DNA of 64,000 bases from Isoetes taiwanensis. Its lineage: Eukaryota > Streptophyta > Lycopodiopsida > Isoetales > Isoetaceae. The stretch is taken from NCBI GenBank assembly GCA_021234155.1, contig JAJEKV010000046.1, positions 8,685,012 to 8,749,011 of the forward strand, read 5' to 3'. The notes beneath the pieces are model-generated. The model made no database searches and had not been told where the DNA came from. It saw only the letters and a program-made list of their open reading frames with translations. This document shows positions 21,640-31,335 of the stretch, piece by piece. Every line of letters begins with the position of its first letter. Positions within the stretch are counted from its first letter, which is position 1. The translations under genes were made by a program, and so were the position numbers.

Positions 21640-22196
21640 ACACCTTGACTAGGTCGCTATCATATTATCAAACTTGTTAAAGAATTCAACTACATCTTCC
21701 TCTTACGTGATTTTCAAATTCCTTAACTCATTTTCTAATAAATCCATTTGTGAAGCTGTTTTTTCTTCATAGTGACTCAATAAGAATTTCCACATGTCCT
21801 TAGGACTAAGAGATCTCAATTTCAATCTAATAGTAGGACTAACTTTGCAAGAAATAATACCTTGAGCTTCTTTAATTTTTGCTTGTATTGATTTTCCTGC
21901 ACTAGCTGCTCCGGCAGGTGGTACTTGCCCCTCCTCCTCGCTTTGTTCCACTTGTTTGTGCACCGCACCATCGGAGGATTTGCTGCTCCTCCTACCAGCG
22001 ATTCTGGCGAACCGGATCTCACCACGACTCCGATGCTTACGACCACTTGACTGGTAGGATCTACCAGTTCCCAAAGATCTTCTACTTCCAAAATATGGAT
22101 CATGGCGTCCTTCCATACTTGGAAACCAGGTCCACCTTTGTAAACCTCCACCTGATTCAAAAGACTAGCTCCAAATCTGCTAGACATGTCTGCTGG
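21640..22196 (-). pseudogene. Copia-3 gag, frameshifted
   Basis: 22196-21822 begins shortly after the PBS and reads SSRFGASLLNQVEVYKGG...FQVWKDAMIHILEVEDLWELV, a UBN2-type gag. 22116-21703 continues it in another frame to DMWKFLLSHYEEKTASQMDLL. The frame break is near 22000-22080. Confidence 0.82.
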
Positions 22197-22207
22197 CTCT
22201 GATACCA
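22196..22207 (-). promoter_or_regulatory. Copia-3 primer binding site
   Basis: The plus-strand text GCTCTGATACCA is the complement of TGGTATCAGAGC, the initiator tRNA-Met PBS. It lies two bases from the LTR edge. Confidence 0.93.
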
Positions 22208-22209
22208 AT

Positions 22210-22906
22210 TGTTAGAAAAAGTGCTTCCTAATATGCCTAGCAAGGTAGCTTGAAAGACTACTTGTTTCACAAATATTTATTCAACCTTGGGAGCCAAAAG
22301 GTGGTCTCTAATCCCAAGTCTATTGAAAAACAAGTACAAGCAATAGTTCAAGTAAAAATCATCTAGAAATAATCATATAATCACTTCATGATCATAGTAG
22401 TCTTTGTCTAGATGATTTAAATAACAACTTAAACTATTAAACCATAGAAATCACTGTAGCAATGTTACTGTAGCTACAGTATTGACCAAAATACTGTAGC
22501 TAGGTTGACCACGAACTCTGCCTTAGGTAATCCGGCTCCAAATCTCTCTGTGCTTGCCAGTGCCCTCTGCTAGCTCCTCCTTAAGCATATATATCTTCAT
22601 TCCGGCGGTGTAGGGAGAGGTATCCAGTCAGATCAACCTGCTAAACTTAGAGAAACCGTGTTCTACATTATCCCACAGGCATTCGTGAGTAAATCGGCTC
22701 CTCTGCTATTATCCCACATGCCCACTAGAAGAAATCGGCTTTTGTTCAACCATTGAACCTTAGGTTTAACAAAACTAAGAATAAACACTTCAAAAGTTGA
22801 ATAAACCTTAGACTCCAGATTTGTTGAGCTGCAACTATGAATTTGCAACTTTTGAGAAGGCAATCATGCACTTTGTTATCAACCCTAAGCTGACCAAACA
22901 TTAACA
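22210..22906 (-). repeat. Copia-3 5' LTR
   Basis: Pair of 17250-17943. Ends TTAACA, followed by TSD GACTA. Confidence 0.94.
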
Positions 22907-22911
22907 GACTA

Positions 22912-23640
22912 TGGAGTTACATCGCCGGAGCGACATTCATACGCAATGAATAGGTAGAACTATAGGGTTCAAAATAAATGCTATGGATAGTATATTGCAA
23001 AAAAAAAAGGGAAGGGGGGAGGGGGGGAGGGATTTGAAGAGGAGGATATTTGCAAATTTGCACCCTCAATAATATATGGATCACACCATGCGAAAATGCA
23101 TATGCACTTTGTAAATGTGTAGTGAGATTTCGCGTCATGTGATCCTTGCTTCTTTTTTCTTCCCTCTTCTTGATTTATATTCACCCATTGAATCACATAT
23201 TTTTCTTTGGGCTATATTTATCAGATGTCGGGGATTTGAGACTAGGGAAAAGCATTACTAGCATCGTTGTTGTCTAACATATGGATATAAGAGACATGCT
23301 TTTCCAAGATATACATTCAGGACAATGGGCATCTAGTTTCACGTTGTAAAGTTGTGGGAGCCGAGCTTGAAAGCCGTCCCATGACCTCTTTTAAGCGAAT
23401 TGTGCAAGTCTCAAAGTTATGAGAATGGTGTCCTTGCAATGAAGAAATGTTTGATAAGACGTGCATCCGGGGTTGTTGAAAAAATGAGTTACAAAATATT
23501 TGCTCCATTAGAGGTGTTTACTAATGCCACGACACAAAAGCTCCAAAGACATATTATAAAATGTCGCTTTCGTGAGCCTTTGGATCAGTTAACACAAAGT
23601 GTCACATATGGAAATATTGTTAGGTTTGATAAAATAACAT
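22912..23640 (+). other. Right part of the unknown unit; no intact gene
   Basis: Holds the first 68-bp module (23078-23145), a purine/G-run stretch near 23000-23035 and a decayed coding-like stretch at about 23290-23410 (DNGHLVSRCKVVGAELESRP in one frame). It may belong with the KOW-like text split by Copia-3. No open frame is convincing. Confidence 0.3.
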
Positions 23641-24831
23641 AAAAATCCTATTTAATAAAGCTTTGGTTGCTGGTAAAGTATTGGCTTATTGATTAAGTGT
23701 TTGTATTTTGCTTTGGAACCCTCTTTGAAAAAGTTTAGTTCATAAAATATAATATAACTTGGAATGATACATATTTTATATGCAAATGGGAGACTATTGA
23801 TGAGGGACTTGGTATTATTATCTATTGACAGCAAACAAGAAAGTGGATCACACCATGCGAATTTAGTATATTCCAACCTTTTAGCTTATACAAAATTCGC
23901 TTGGTGTGATCTTTTTGGAAAAAGATGACTTTCTATAGTAAAATTACTTTGATTATCTTTTAATAAAAGAAATATATATGTGTCTTATTTGAAGTTAAGT
24001 GTGGATATGTGACGTGCTCATTTATTGATAAAGTGTTTGCTTTTTGAAAATGGCTAATAACTTTATGTACTACTAGAGTTGGTAAAGTATTTTAGATGCA
24101 AATAGGAAGGGGTACTTGTGTTTAAGTTTAATTTGACAACAAGCAAGAAAGCGTATCACACCATGCGAAATGATTGTGTTCTATTTTTTTTACATATGTA
24201 TTATTCGCTTGATGTGATCCTTCTTAAAAAAAGATATGCTCTTTGAAAAGGACTAATAACTTTATGCCCTTGGGGTGGTAAAGCATTAAATGAGAAGGGG
24301 TACTTGTGTTTAATTTTATTTTGACAACAAATAAGAAAGTGGATCACACGATGCGAATTTAGTGTGTTCCATTTTTGTTGCATATGTACTATTCGCTTGG
24401 TGTGATCCTTCTTGAAAAAGAATATGCTCTTTGAAAAGGGATAATGACTTATGTACTTAAGAGTGGTAAAGCATTTTAGATACAAATAGGAATGAGTACT
24501 TGTGTTTAATTTTAATTTGACAACAAATAAGAAAGTGGATCACACCATGCGAATTTAGTGTGTCCCTTTTTTTTTGCATATGTATTATTCGCTTGGTGTG
24601 ATCCATCTTGAAAAAAAAATAGCTTTCAAGTAAAAGGAAAGAAATAAATATCTTATTTAAAGTGTAAAGTGTTAGTATGTAAAATGTTGGTTTATTAAAA
24701 TACTATTTGTTTACGCTAAGTTGTAAGTTCAATATTTGTGTTTCTATTTACTTTTTTACGCAAGGATCACACCAGGCGAATTTCTTATATGCAATTACTT
24801 TTGCGCATGAAGATTTCGCATCATATGATCC
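23078..24831. repeat. Array of six 68-bp inverted-repeat modules
   Basis: Each module has a left arm like GGATCACACCATGCGAA and a right arm like TTCGCTTGGTGTGATCC, 17+34+17 bases. Positions: 23078-23145, 23845-23912, 24153-24220, 24341-24408, 24537-24604, 24764-24831. All six are exactly 68 bp, although spacers and some arm bases differ. Modules 2-5 sit in longer repeat units sharing flanking text (TTGACAACAAATAAGAAAGT before; CTTGAAAAAGA after), with left-arm starts 188, 196 and 308 bp apart. A diverged left arm recurs at 25510-25526. There is no coding capacity. The fixed geometry suggests paired protein sites or a defined hairpin, but the function is unknown. Confidence 0.9.
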
Positions 24832-24839
24832 TCTTTAAA

Positions 24840-25169
24840 CAAGGATGGCTTTGACCTTCAATGTTCATAAATTTTATGAATGTTTGCATATAAGAATGTC
24901 ACATATCATATTTTCTTAAAAAATGGTCATTAAATGGATAACTAGTCAAAGAGTTCTTCTACTAAAAGAGTTTCAAGACTCATTTTTGCTATAATTTAAA
25001 TAGCAATATATTTTTAAAGGAATCTATTGTGAAAAGTAGTCAAAGACTTCTTGTATTAGAGGTATCTAAACACAAACACCATAACCTTTGTACTTCAAGA
25101 ATGTATAAACCCTGCGCATTGCAAAGTATAATGTCATTTATTAGCATCTTCATGGACATTTCCCATTCC
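24840..25169. other. No gene seen
   Basis: AT-rich DNA between the module array and the minus-strand open frame. Confidence 0.4.
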
Positions 25170-25502
25170 TTATCGGAAGCAGCTCATCTCAAGAAACTGT
25201 ATTCGATTCCGAATGTCTTCATCCTGTCTCAATCTCTCACAATATCCCAGGAGGCCAGAGTTACCGTCACCACAAAATCGGACTAAACTTGAAACGTCCC
25301 GAAATGACGGTTTCTTGCCACTCAACGGATCCAATGGATATAAACTGCCATCCGCCCAGATGTCGACACTTTTTGAGCCTGCAAGACGCAACACGTCGAG
25401 GTCTAAGTTCTTATTTTTTAGACCTCCTTTTTTGCGATTGAAGACTGGAGCATATTTGTGAGTCAGTTGGATCCTTATCCACACATTATTTGGAGCTTCC
25501 AT
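25170..25502 (-). CDS. Unknown ORF in repeat-rich unit
   Basis: A 110-codon minus-strand frame with balanced composition (PNNVWIRIQLTHKYAPVF, then DIWADGSLYPLDPLSGKKPS, then a charged end). I do not recognise a family. It ends just left of a diverged copy of the module arm (25510-25526). It may be one exon of a transposon gene, or chance. Confidence 0.25.
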   Translation of the reverse strand: MEAPNNVWIRIQLTHKYAPVFNRKKGGLKNKNLDLDVLRLAGSKSVDIWADGSLYPLDPLSGKKPSFRDVSSLVRFCGDGNSGLLGYCERLRQDEDIRNRIQFLEMSCFR

Positions 25503-25738
25503 ACTGCGTGGATCGCACGGCGCGAAATGAAGGTGTACAATTTGTATGCCCCAAAGACAAGCCGTGTGAGCCGAGCGTCCGTACTAACCTCATTTTTGAA
25601 ATTTGCAACGTGCATATGGAAATCAAAAAGTCCATTCTCCTACAATCCATGCTTTTATACGTTAAGCAAATTCAAATTTCGAATTGTAGGGGCAGGAAGC
25701 TTTGTATTGGGATGAAGTAAAGATCCGGTTAATCTTTG

Positions 25739-25934
25739 GGTTCACATGGACGAACTGCGGAAAGCCGGCTTAAAACCTTCTTGAACTTTGGTGAGCAAAA
25801 AAAAATTCAGCCCCGTTTTGGAAAATCAGCCCTCGCGAAGATCCAACTTTGCGTAGCCTGATCACGGCGGTGAATTTTTAATCGGTGTTGACTCGCCGAA
25901 CTTCGGTGGGGGCCTAAACTTCTCCATGTGAACC
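25739..25934. repeat. 196-bp element with 12-bp perfect terminal inverted repeats
   Basis: GGTTCACATGGA at 25739-25750 is exactly complementary to 25923-25934. Inside, two related texts (GAACTTTGGTGAG near 25783; GAACTTCGGTGGGG near 25899) lie in direct orientation. No clear target duplication. Confidence 0.55.
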
Positions 25935-26364
25935 ACCCATAAAGAAGCAGTGTGCCCTCGAAATGAAAGTCTGATACAAAGCTTCAACCTACACATTTAA
26001 ATTTTGAAATGTGGAAGGCGGGAAGCTTGTATGGCCATGGCCTCTAAATGAAAATAGCGCAAGAATCGGTGACGCGCACGCTTGGTATCTAATAAACCAA
26101 GAGACACCGTCATGAGTTGCCGGTATGCTATAATGCAAGTGGCTTTTTAGAAGCGCCACGTGTTGCATCAGTCTGTCTGACAACCAACAGAATTAAATAC
26201 ATATGGCGCCATGAATGCGCGATCCCCCTTATTCCGAGAGAATATTCCAAATAAATCTGTAATGATGAGGTTTTGGTATCCTAGGTGGCATGGGAAAAAA
26301 GGAGCGGAAATATGACGTGGAATGGCTGATAGGAGGCCATTTTGAGACCCCAAATCCGCCCTAA
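25935..26364. other. No gene; carries 31-bp block shared with the unknown unit
   Basis: 26335-26365 is the reverse complement of 15012-15042 with one mismatch (16438-16468 is the second tandem copy). Otherwise I see no gene. Confidence 0.6.
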
Positions 26365-27040
26365 TGGCAGCATGGAAGAGCAAGGCACATTTCACATTCT
26401 TATGCTCACACTTTGATTTGAACTTAGAGACACAAGGAGAATTCATATTTGCACACTTTGAAGACTTGAAGAGCAAGGTGAGGACATTTGACTTAGGTCA
26501 CACAAGCAAGACATGAAGGAGAATCAAGCAAAGTTTGAAGATTTGAAGACCCCTTGAAGAGTTCTTGGTGTGTGATGCAATCATTTGAGTTCTTGGCATA
26601 ATTACACCCTTTGATTCCCATCCTACATCCTTCATACCCTTTGCCATGAAGAAATGCTCATGAGATCTCAAGTTCCATGCCTACATTCCATCTCCCACGT
26701 CAAATTTGGCCTTGAAGATTTTTTCTAGTCAAAACTTCCCCTTTACAGGTCATTCACATTCCACACACTTGCCATGCCATCGTCATATCATTCAAGCACA
26801 AAATTCCACTTGACTTGGTCATGCATATGGTCAAAGGTCAACCTACTCTCTCTATAAGTTAAAAAATGAGAGAGAATGCAAAAATTCCTAAGGGAAGCAC
26901 TCAAAGTCAAAATTTGCCTAGAAAATGCAAATTATATGCATTGATGCATAAATTGACCTATGACAAGACTCAAAGGAGGTCAAGTCACCATACATGTCAT
27001 CCACATTGCCATGTCACACCATGCACGTGTCACACCATGC
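26365..27040 (+). repeat. Gypsy 5' LTR, 3' part deleted
   Basis: Matches 30662-31325 at high identity. Similarity stops at CATGCACGTGTCAC near 27030, where RT sequence begins. Confidence 0.88.
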
Positions 27041-27300
27041 CTGCTAATGCTTTTCATGTCTTCTTGGATGATCTTTGCTTAGGAACTTCCCTCAAAAGTC
27101 ATTTTGATGTTCTAACTAAGTTATTTGCCTTGTGCAGAAAAGGGGGAGCCAGTTTAAATCCAAAGAAATGTGTTTTCTTGTGTTCAAAAGGAGAATTGCT
27201 TGGGCATGTTGTGTCTACAGAAGGCATTCAAGTGGCTGAAGCTAAGGTTGAGGCTTTGAAAAAGCTAGCACCTCCCAAACACTAAAAGAGGTAAAAAGCT
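27041..27300 (+). pseudogene. Gypsy reverse transcriptase, C-terminal part
   Basis: Reads HVFLDDLCLGTS (catalytic FLDD-type box), GGASLNPKKCVFLCSKGELLGHVVS and KVEALKKLAPP, the usual gypsy palm/thumb order. The first half is deleted and a stop follows near 27283. Confidence 0.88.
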
Positions 27301-27302
27301 TC

Positions 27303-27950
27303 ATGGGAATGACTAGTTTTCTGAGAATGTATGTCCCTCACTTCTCACACACCATGAATCCAATTTCTAACCTCACAAAGGTTGGGAAATTTTCCCAGAG
27401 TGAGAGCAAGCATATTCTGGTTGATTGGAATGAAGAGTACCAGGAATCATTTGACAAAATCATCAATGCCATCTGCAATTCTATACTGTTGAAGCCCCCT
27501 GGTCTAGAAAAGCCTTTCAAAGCATATATCAGTGTTATTAAAAAGGCAATTGGTGTTGCATTACTGCAAGAAGACCATGTTATTGCTTTTGCCAGCAAGA
27601 TGTGGTCTGGTACTGAGCTGAGATACCCTAGACTAGAAAAGAGTGCAGCTGCTCTGATGTTTTTGATAGAAAGGCAGGGACATTTGCTACAAAACAGTCA
27701 AAATCAAATTTATATGAGGCAAAATCATTTGTCTCTCCTTTTTGCAAAGAAACAACCTAAAGCAAAGTTGTGTAGATGGGCTTGTAAAGTTCAGGCCTAT
27801 AATATTACTGTCAAAGTTGTGAACTTAGTGGAAAATCCCAGTGCCTATCTACCTTATGTTCTATTTGAACACGAGGACCAAGATGGTTTGAATGATGTTG
27901 ATTGTGTTACTAACTTGGTTGCTTTTCATGCAAAAGACTTGGCAATGTGA
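27303..27950 (+). CDS. Gypsy RT connection and RNase H, open frame
   Basis: 215 codons: MGMTSFLRMYVPHFSHT (RT connection), ISVIKKAIGVALLQEDHVIAF and YPRLEKSAAALMFLIERQGH (RNase H). ISVIKKAIG stands where the family usually has a DAS-type motif, so the first catalytic Asp appears lost. The frame ends at a TGA near 27948, and integrase continues in another frame. Confidence 0.8.
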   Translation: MGMTSFLRMYVPHFSHTMNPISNLTKVGKFSQSESKHILVDWNEEYQESFDKIINAICNSILLKPPGLEKPFKAYISVIKKAIGVALLQEDHVIAFASKMWSGTELRYPRLEKSAAALMFLIERQGHLLQNSQNQIYMRQNHLSLLFAKKQPKAKLCRWACKVQAYNITVKVVNLVENPSAYLPYVLFEHEDQDGLNDVDCVTNLVAFHAKDLAM

Positions 27951-28506
27951 GATCAGAAATTATATTGAAAACAATGAGACGCCAAAGAACTTGAGCAACA
28001 GTCAAGAAAGGAGATTTAAAGAGAAGTGCAAAAAATTCAGGCTCATTGGGGATGTATTATGCAAGGTTGACAAGGAGAGAGTATTGCTGAGATGTGTTGA
28101 TGATGAGGAGGCCATAATGATAATTGAAGCGTGTCATGAGGGAATATGTGGAGGACATTTTGCTGTTGATACAACTGCCAAGAAAATCTTGAGGTCAGGA
28201 TATTTTTGGCGTACCCTTTTCAAAGATTGTTATGATGTTATAAAATGCTGTCATAAATGCCAAATTTTTGGTAGGATTGCAACTAGCTCCCCTTCTCCTG
28301 AACCATTTCAGACAAGGGGTTTAAATTTCATAGGTCCAATAGATCCACCTTCCTCAGCTCAACACCAATTCATACTTGTAGCCACTGATTACTTCACCAA
28401 ATGGGCTGAAGCAATTCCCCTTAGGGAGACAAATGCCTATGCCACTGCAAGATTCCTCCATGAAAACATTTGTGCCAGGTTTGGAATTCCTTTTAAGATT
28501 GTCTCT
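27892..28506 (+). pseudogene. Gypsy integrase: zinc finger and first part of core
   Basis: The HHCC finger (CHEGICGGHF ... CCHKCQIFG) and core start (DYFTKWAEAIPL) are intact in one frame to PFKIVS at 28506. The SINE insertion follows, just before the second catalytic Asp. Confidence 0.88.
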
Positions 28507-28731
28507 GTTGGTCTAGTGGTAACACACTAGTTCCTTAGCAATGTGGTCTCAAGTTCGAGACCGCCCAAAATCGCACTCGGTACTGTTGGGGGTCAAATCC
28601 TAACAGACGCAATGTAAGGTGGTTGGGGGCAGGGCCCAACCGTGCAATGTAGTGTGGTGTATGGTCATATGTCCAGTTGGATGCTGCCTAGTGGCGTGAC
28701 GTTAAAATACTATCTATCTATCTATCTATCT
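28507..28731 (+). mobile_element. tRNA-derived SINE inserted in gypsy integrase
   Basis: 225 bp. An A box (TGGTCTAGTGGT, 28509-28520) and B box (AGTTCGAGACC, 28552-28562) form an internal Pol III promoter 43 bp apart, and the 3' end is a (CTAT)n run at 28710-28731. Removing it rejoins KIVS to DRGSQF exactly in frame, so the insertion edges are known to within a few bases of target-site ambiguity. The body after the B box (28563-28709) does not match the LINE 3' ends in this window. This is not a functional tRNA: the arms downstream of the B box are absent. Confidence 0.88.
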
Positions 28732-28904
28732 GATAGGGGAAGCCAGTTCATCAATCAAACCATTGCATTATTGCTAGCTATCTTGAAGGTCAAACACACC
28801 AAAAGTTCATTCTATTACCCTCAGGGCAATGGTCAAGCAGAGTCAACCAATAAAGTTCTTAAGTCAATTCTGAAGAAGACTATCAGCATTTCAAAAAGAG
28901 ATTG
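28732..28904 (+). pseudogene. Gypsy integrase core, second part
   Basis: DRGSQFINQT and YYPQGNGQAESTNKVLK supply the second Asp and the Glu of the DDE triad. The text is cut at KRD by the MITE. Confidence 0.88.
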
Positions 28905-29380
28905 AAGGTAGTTGAGTACTTAGAAATCCGTACCTTAAAAATCCGTATGCAAAGATTTTTTAAAGGTTTTTTAAAAAAATATAAAAATCCTTAGAATACA
29001 AATTTTATAGAAATTACAATATAGCCATTACAATATGAAATTCTAAACCTGTAAGCCTACAATTCTAACCCTAAACCTAAATTCTAAACCTGTAATCCTA
29101 AATTTTCAACATTCTAACCCTAAACCTAAGTGTACACAATGTAAGCCTAAACATTCTAATCCTAAATTTAAACATTCTAACCCTAAACCTAAACATTCTA
29201 ACCCCTGTAACCTTAATTCTAAACATTCAAACCCTAAAACTAAATGTGCACAAAAAAATTAGGGGCAATTTTTTTTTTTTTTTTTTTTTTGGCCATTCCA
29301 TTCCATAAAAATCTTTTAGAGTACGTACGGATTTTTATAGAAGATTTTTATGAATAAAAAACGGGTTTTTTAACCACCTT
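28905..29380. mobile_element. 476-bp MITE carrying telomere-like repeats
   Basis: Flanked by a 7-bp direct duplication GAGATTG (28898-28904 and 29381-29387). The ends are inverted: AAGGTAGTT on the left, AACCACCTT on the right, with AAAAATCCGTA-type text repeated inward on both sides. The middle (about 29040-29255) is a degenerate array built on CCCTAAACCTAAA and ACATTCTAACCCTAAACC, plant telomere-type words, followed by a T run (29271-29290). It interrupts the gypsy integrase. No coding capacity. Confidence 0.85.
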
Positions 29381-29387
29381 GAGATTG

Positions 29388-29907
29388 ACACCTAAAACTC
29401 CATGATGCACCTTGGGCCTATAGAACCGCAATTAAAGCATCCACCAAACACACGCCTTTTAGTTTGGTCTATGGTATAGAGTCAGTAGTACCTGTTGAAT
29501 TGGAACTTCCATCACTCAGATTGGCATACCAGACAAATCTAGAAATGGATGAGGCTTTAAAGGAAAGGTGTGTGAGGTTAATGCAGCTTGAAGAGCACAG
29601 GTATGAGGCAGAGAATGCTGTTATGCTCAAAAAAGCTAAAGATATTGCAGCTTTCAAAGCAGCTCACAAACTCCAAGGCACTCTGAAATCGGGTGAGCTA
29701 GTTTTGAAATGGAATAAAGCAAGGGAAGATATAGCATCCAAATTTGAAAATCTTTGGGAAGGACCTTTTGAAGTTATTGGCACAACAGGAAAAGATTCTT
29801 GTTGGCTAAAAGATGTACTTGATGGCAGAGAATTGTTAAATCCTATCAACATTCTACATTTGAAAAGGTATTGGCAACAACATGTTGCCTTAAGCTTATT
29901 TAGTTGA
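29388..29907 (+). pseudogene. Gypsy integrase C-terminal part
   Basis: After the MITE the text resumes HDAPWAYRTAIKASTKHTPFSLVYG, then a 147-codon open frame (29464-29907) with FENLWEGPFEVIGTTGKDSCWLKD, the GPY/F module. The tryptophan codon expected at the MITE edge reads TGA. Confidence 0.88.
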
Positions 29908-30661
29908 AGAGCATTTGAAATTTAGGTTAGTTCAGTTTGCTTTGGTTGACTAATATGCAGAAAAGTAAAAAGAAAAAATAAAAGAAAAAGACAAAAAACA
30001 ATTCAGGAGTGTCAGGTATATAGCTTTTGTTTTCAGATTTTAGCTTTGGTATTGATTAATCCTTTTAATTCACATCAGTGATGCAAGAGCAAAAGATTTG
30101 TGCAGGTCTCGATCTAGTCAAGGTTTAAATCAAGTATTAACATTGTTAAAGCCATGAATTTCATGTAGGAGCATCTGGATTTACAATCATTCATCTCATT
30201 ACTCATTCACCACTATCCATTGTACATCATATCCATATTTGCTGCCATTCCCTCCACAACAGCAACTGATTTGAGCTAACAGATTTTTTGTCACATGCAG
30301 GTGCATCCTGATACATACATCCATGCTCATCTGCTCAAGAGTTGTCCTTTTTCCACAGAAGATCCCTCAAATCACCACCAAATTCATCAAACTGCTGTCA
30401 TATGTCCATCCAGCAGCTCACATTTTTATTAATGATCCCATTTGTCATGCTGGTTCATTTGTAAACCACCTCCACATTCATATTCACATCATACTGAACT
30501 TTACCATCACTACTTGTCTTCAATCCATTGCAGGTCCATGGAATTGCCAAACATACTTCATATTGGCAATTGGTTGGAGTACTATCCTGATTATCAAGCA
30601 GCAAGAAAAAGGGCTGGGAGACCAGTCTGTTCTTTTAGTTTGGCATAATGCTGCCATGCTA
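29908..30661 (+). other. Gypsy 3' untranslated region
   Basis: Non-coding, with an A-rich stretch near 29960-30000 and a purine stretch (AAAAAGGGCTGGGAGA, about 30606-30621) that may be the polypurine tract. Confidence 0.5.
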
Positions 30662-31335
30662 TGGCAGCATGGTAGAGCAAGGCACATTTTACATTCTTAT
30701 GCTCACACTTTGATTTGAACTTAGAGACACAAGGAGAATTCATATTTGCACACTTTGAAGACTTGAAGGTGAGGACATTTGACTTAGGTCACACAAGCAA
30801 GACATGAAGGAGAATCAAGCAAAGTTTGAAGATTTGAAGACCCCTTGAAGAGCTCTTGGTATGTGATGCTATCATTTGAGTTCTTGGCATAATTACACCC
30901 TTTGATTCCCATCCTACATCCTCCATACCATTTGACATGAAGAAATGCTCATGAGATCTCAAGTTCCATGCCTACATGCCATCTGCCAAGTCAAATTTGG
31001 CCTTGAAGATTTTTTCTAGTCAAAACTTCCCCTTTACAGGTCATTCACATTCCACACACTTGCCATGCCATCACCATATTATTCAAGCACAAAATTCCAC
31101 TTGACTTGGTCATGCATATGGTCAAAGGTCAACCTCCTCTCTCTATAAGTAAAAAAATGAGAGAGAATGCAAAAATTCCTAAGGGAAGCACTCAAAGTTA
31201 AAATTTGCCTAGAAAATGTAAATTATATGCATTGATGCATAAATTGACCTATGACAAGACTCAAAAGAGGCCAAATCACCATACATGTCATCCACATTGG
31301 CATGTCACACCATGCACGTGTCACCCCATTGAAAG
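30662..31335 (+). repeat. Gypsy 3' LTR
   Basis: Pair of 26365-27040. The true 3' edge is beyond the part shared with the truncated 5' copy and is not visible. Confidence 0.8.

Larger units (their letters stand above)
17250..22906 (-). mobile_element. Copia-3: full-length Ty1/copia, minus strand, recent
   Basis: Two LTRs of about 694 and 697 bp (17250-17943, 22210-22906) begin TGTTAG and end TTAACA (plus-strand view). They are flanked by a perfect TSD, GACTA (17245-17249, 22907-22911). The primer binding site is next to the right LTR, and a GAGGAGGAG tract next to the left LTR, so transcription runs leftward. Gag, protease, integrase, RT and RNase H are all present in order. The reading frame is cut by several small indels, although the LTRs are nearly identical apart from a cluster of changes near 17620-17680 / 22600-22650. 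Confidence 0.96.
26365..31335 (+). mobile_element. Ty3/gypsy relic with internal deletion and two later insertions
   Basis: Long direct repeats starting TGGCAGCATGG at 26365 and 30662 are the LTRs. Between them lie RT tail, RNase H, integrase zinc finger, core and C-terminus. The 5' LTR breaks near 27040 and joins directly into the RT palm, so the PBS, gag, protease and RT fingers are gone. The integrase is cut by a SINE (28507-28731) and a MITE (28905-29380). LTR copies differ at scattered sites, so the element is older than Copia-3. Confidence 0.9.

Noticed and set aside
23078-24831. CRISPR array, from regularly placed repeats
   Set aside because: Units are inverted pairs with related spacers in plant nuclear DNA; no cas genes and no unique spacers.
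26365-27040. Solo LTR
   Set aside because: RT, RNase H and integrase text follows and the matching LTR is at 30662.
28507-28570. tRNA gene candidate (A and B box)
   Set aside because: No acceptor stem or paired T arm beyond box B, and it sits in a 225-bp unit with a (CTAT)n tail; a SINE explains it.
29040-29255. Chromosome end or fusion site, from CCCTAAA words
   Set aside because: The tract is degenerate, lies inside an element with inverted ends and a direct target duplication, and integrase coding continues on both sides.
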